NCBI GenBank assembly: GCA_025266875.1
Contig: JALLLT010000137.1
Coordinates: 1-17,985 of the forward strand
Length of the DNA stretch: 17,985 nt
Reading direction: 5' to 3'
Source of the DNA: Fennellomyces sp. T-0311
Lineage: Eukaryota; Mucoromycota; Mucoromycetes; Mucorales; Lichtheimiaceae
Shown here: in pieces, positions 17,259 through 17,985 of the stretch
How positions within the stretch are numbered: position 1 is the first letter of the stretch
How the letters are laid out: each line of letters begins with the position of its first letter
Notes under the pieces: generated by a model
Database searches by the model: none
What the model was told of the DNA's origin: nothing
What the model saw: the letters and a program-made list of their open reading frames with translations, nothing else
Made by a program: the position numbers and the translations under genes

Positions 17259-17386
17259 TGAGGAATCCCCTATCTGAAAAGTGGGGGATTCTCTAAGGTA
17301 TTCTCAAGAATCCCCTAGCGAATCACCTAGTAGGGGATTCCTCAGTTGAAAAAAGGTTCCGTAAGAATCCACTAGGGGATTCCTCA
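17259..17386. repeat. Cluster of 14-bp inverted repeats, possible element end
   Basis: TGAGGAATCCCCTA at 17259-17272 is the exact reverse complement of TAGGGGATTCCTCA at 17331-17344 and again at 17373-17386. Shorter forms lie at 17283-17291 (GGGGGATTC) and 17308-17318 (GAATCCCCTAG), so at least five alternating arms occur in 128 bp. An ACTGCGCAGT palindrome lies at 17246-17255. The cluster is just upstream of the accessory gene start (17226, -). Dense inverted subterminal motifs are typical of CACTA element ends, where they bind the element's own protein. Confidence 0.7.
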
Positions 17387-17399
17387 ACACTAACCAAAA

Positions 17400-17760
17400 G
17401 CAGAATGCATGCAAAGATACAAAAAGAGACGCAGACTGCATAACGCTTATATGCACATAGCCTGCCGGTGCATACATAAGAGTAACAGAATATGTGCTTT
17501 CGATCGATCGATTTTTAGCAGCGATGCTGTGCATACATAATTATAGTGCATTATTTGGTAGCAGTGGTTTATGAACGACCAAAAAATTAAATGGTAGCAA
17601 TTTGGATGGAATACGATTGCATGGTTCAAATATATTTTTTATTATTATGGCAGTAATGCTACAATGTCTAAACAGCTATAGGTAACGCCTAGGATGGTGA
17701 TGGTGGCCGGAGCAATGCGATGGTGAATACAAAACGGTTGATACTTGCCGCAACTTGGAT
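17400..17760. other. Spacer without a supported gene
   Basis: Between the inverted-repeat cluster and the exon at the right edge I see no gene. GTGCATACATAA occurs twice (near 17468 and 17529), with GATCGATCGATC between them. The minus-strand frames at 17304-17629 have no family resemblance. Part of it may be the 3' untranslated region of the gene at the right edge. Confidence 0.4.
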
Positions 17761-17771
17761 TCCGTGAGATG

Positions 17772-17985
17772 TCTGTGAGAAACAAAGAATCGTTAGCATT
17801 AATCCTTCAGCGATTGCAATCTCAACACCACTAACCTGTAGTCATGGCAATGTGAACGAAGGTGAACTGGTATTGAAACGCGTTAGTAAGAAAGAAGACG
17901 CTGCTGCCGCATTGGAAACTAACCTTTTGTTTTAACGGAGCATGATGAACTAGCTATTGGGACGGTGTTAGTATAACAGAGAGAA
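17772..17985 (-). CDS. Partial minus-strand gene at the window edge, two introns
   Basis: Splice signals on the minus strand are clear. One intron is 17923-17867 (GTTAGT donor, TTACTAACG branch, CCAG acceptor, 57 nt). A second is 17835-17773 (GTTAGT donor, ATGCTAACG branch, CACAG acceptor, 63 nt). They leave a 31-nt exon at 17866-17836 between an upstream exon that leaves the window and a downstream exon from 17772. At least two reading frames pass through the three exons without an early stop, one giving KVHLRSHCHDYRHL and the other KFTFVHIAMTTDISRN, so I cannot fix the protein or its stop. The upstream part lies beyond 17985. The coordinates given run to the downstream exon's acceptor, as its end is not known. 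Confidence 0.4.

Overview
The window reads as a repeat-rich, transposon-dense stretch of a fungal nuclear genome. The reasons are many short spliceosomal introns (about 45-77 nt, GTAAGT/GTATGT-type donors, CTAAC-like branch points, YAG acceptors) and the transposase families present (Plavaka-type, Merlin/IS1595-type, CACTA-like). An early-diverging fungus of the Mucoromycota type is my best guess, but this is inference; a basidiomycete is not excluded. I recognise no ordinary host housekeeping gene.

Layout. (1) 1-6240: a higher-order repeat. The same opening sequence recurs at 1, 1944 and 6129. Each large unit holds a tandem array of roughly 250-bp subrepeats (three in the first unit, five in the second), an 86-bp inverted-repeat module and a pyrimidine-rich tail. 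Each subrepeat carries a telomere-like AGGGTTTAGGG and a conserved stem-loop. (2) 2353-4340: a 1988-bp foldback element inserted in the first subrepeat of the second large unit. Its 836-bp arms appear almost identical, and it is flanked by an exact 9-bp target duplication (TGTGTCTTT), which suggests a young Mutator-like non-autonomous insertion. (3) 6274-6790: two diverged copies, 200 bp apart, of a zinc-knuckle coding block with an alanine tract, apparently a decayed gene fragment. (4) 7424-11005 (-): a twelve-exon Plavaka-type transposase with an N-terminal C2H2 finger and one reading-frame lesion. It diverges, across about 113 bp, from a six-exon gene at 11119-12388 (+) coding for a 329-residue protein of unknown family. 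(5) 12623-13991 (-): a five-exon Merlin/IS1595-like DDE transposase with a likely frameshift and an in-frame stop. (6) about 14000-15130: a very AT-rich island with a 61-bp tandem duplication and a degenerate tRNA-like sequence. (7) 15142-17390: the 3' part of a 5'-truncated CACTA-like transposase (+), converging on a four-exon coiled-coil accessory gene (-), followed by a cluster of exact 14-bp inverted repeats that may be the end of this element. (8) 17772-17985: exons of a partial minus-strand gene running off the window.

How the parts relate. Two separate elements pair a transposase with a second gene of unknown function, one divergently and one convergently. This recalls the TnpD/TnpA division of labour in plant En/Spm elements, where the small protein binds subterminal repeats. 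The 14-bp inverted repeats next to the second accessory gene are candidate sites for such a protein. Most transposase genes here carry at least one inactivating lesion, so the region looks like a transposon graveyard with one recent arrival, the foldback element. All gene models are read by eye from codon continuity and splice signals.
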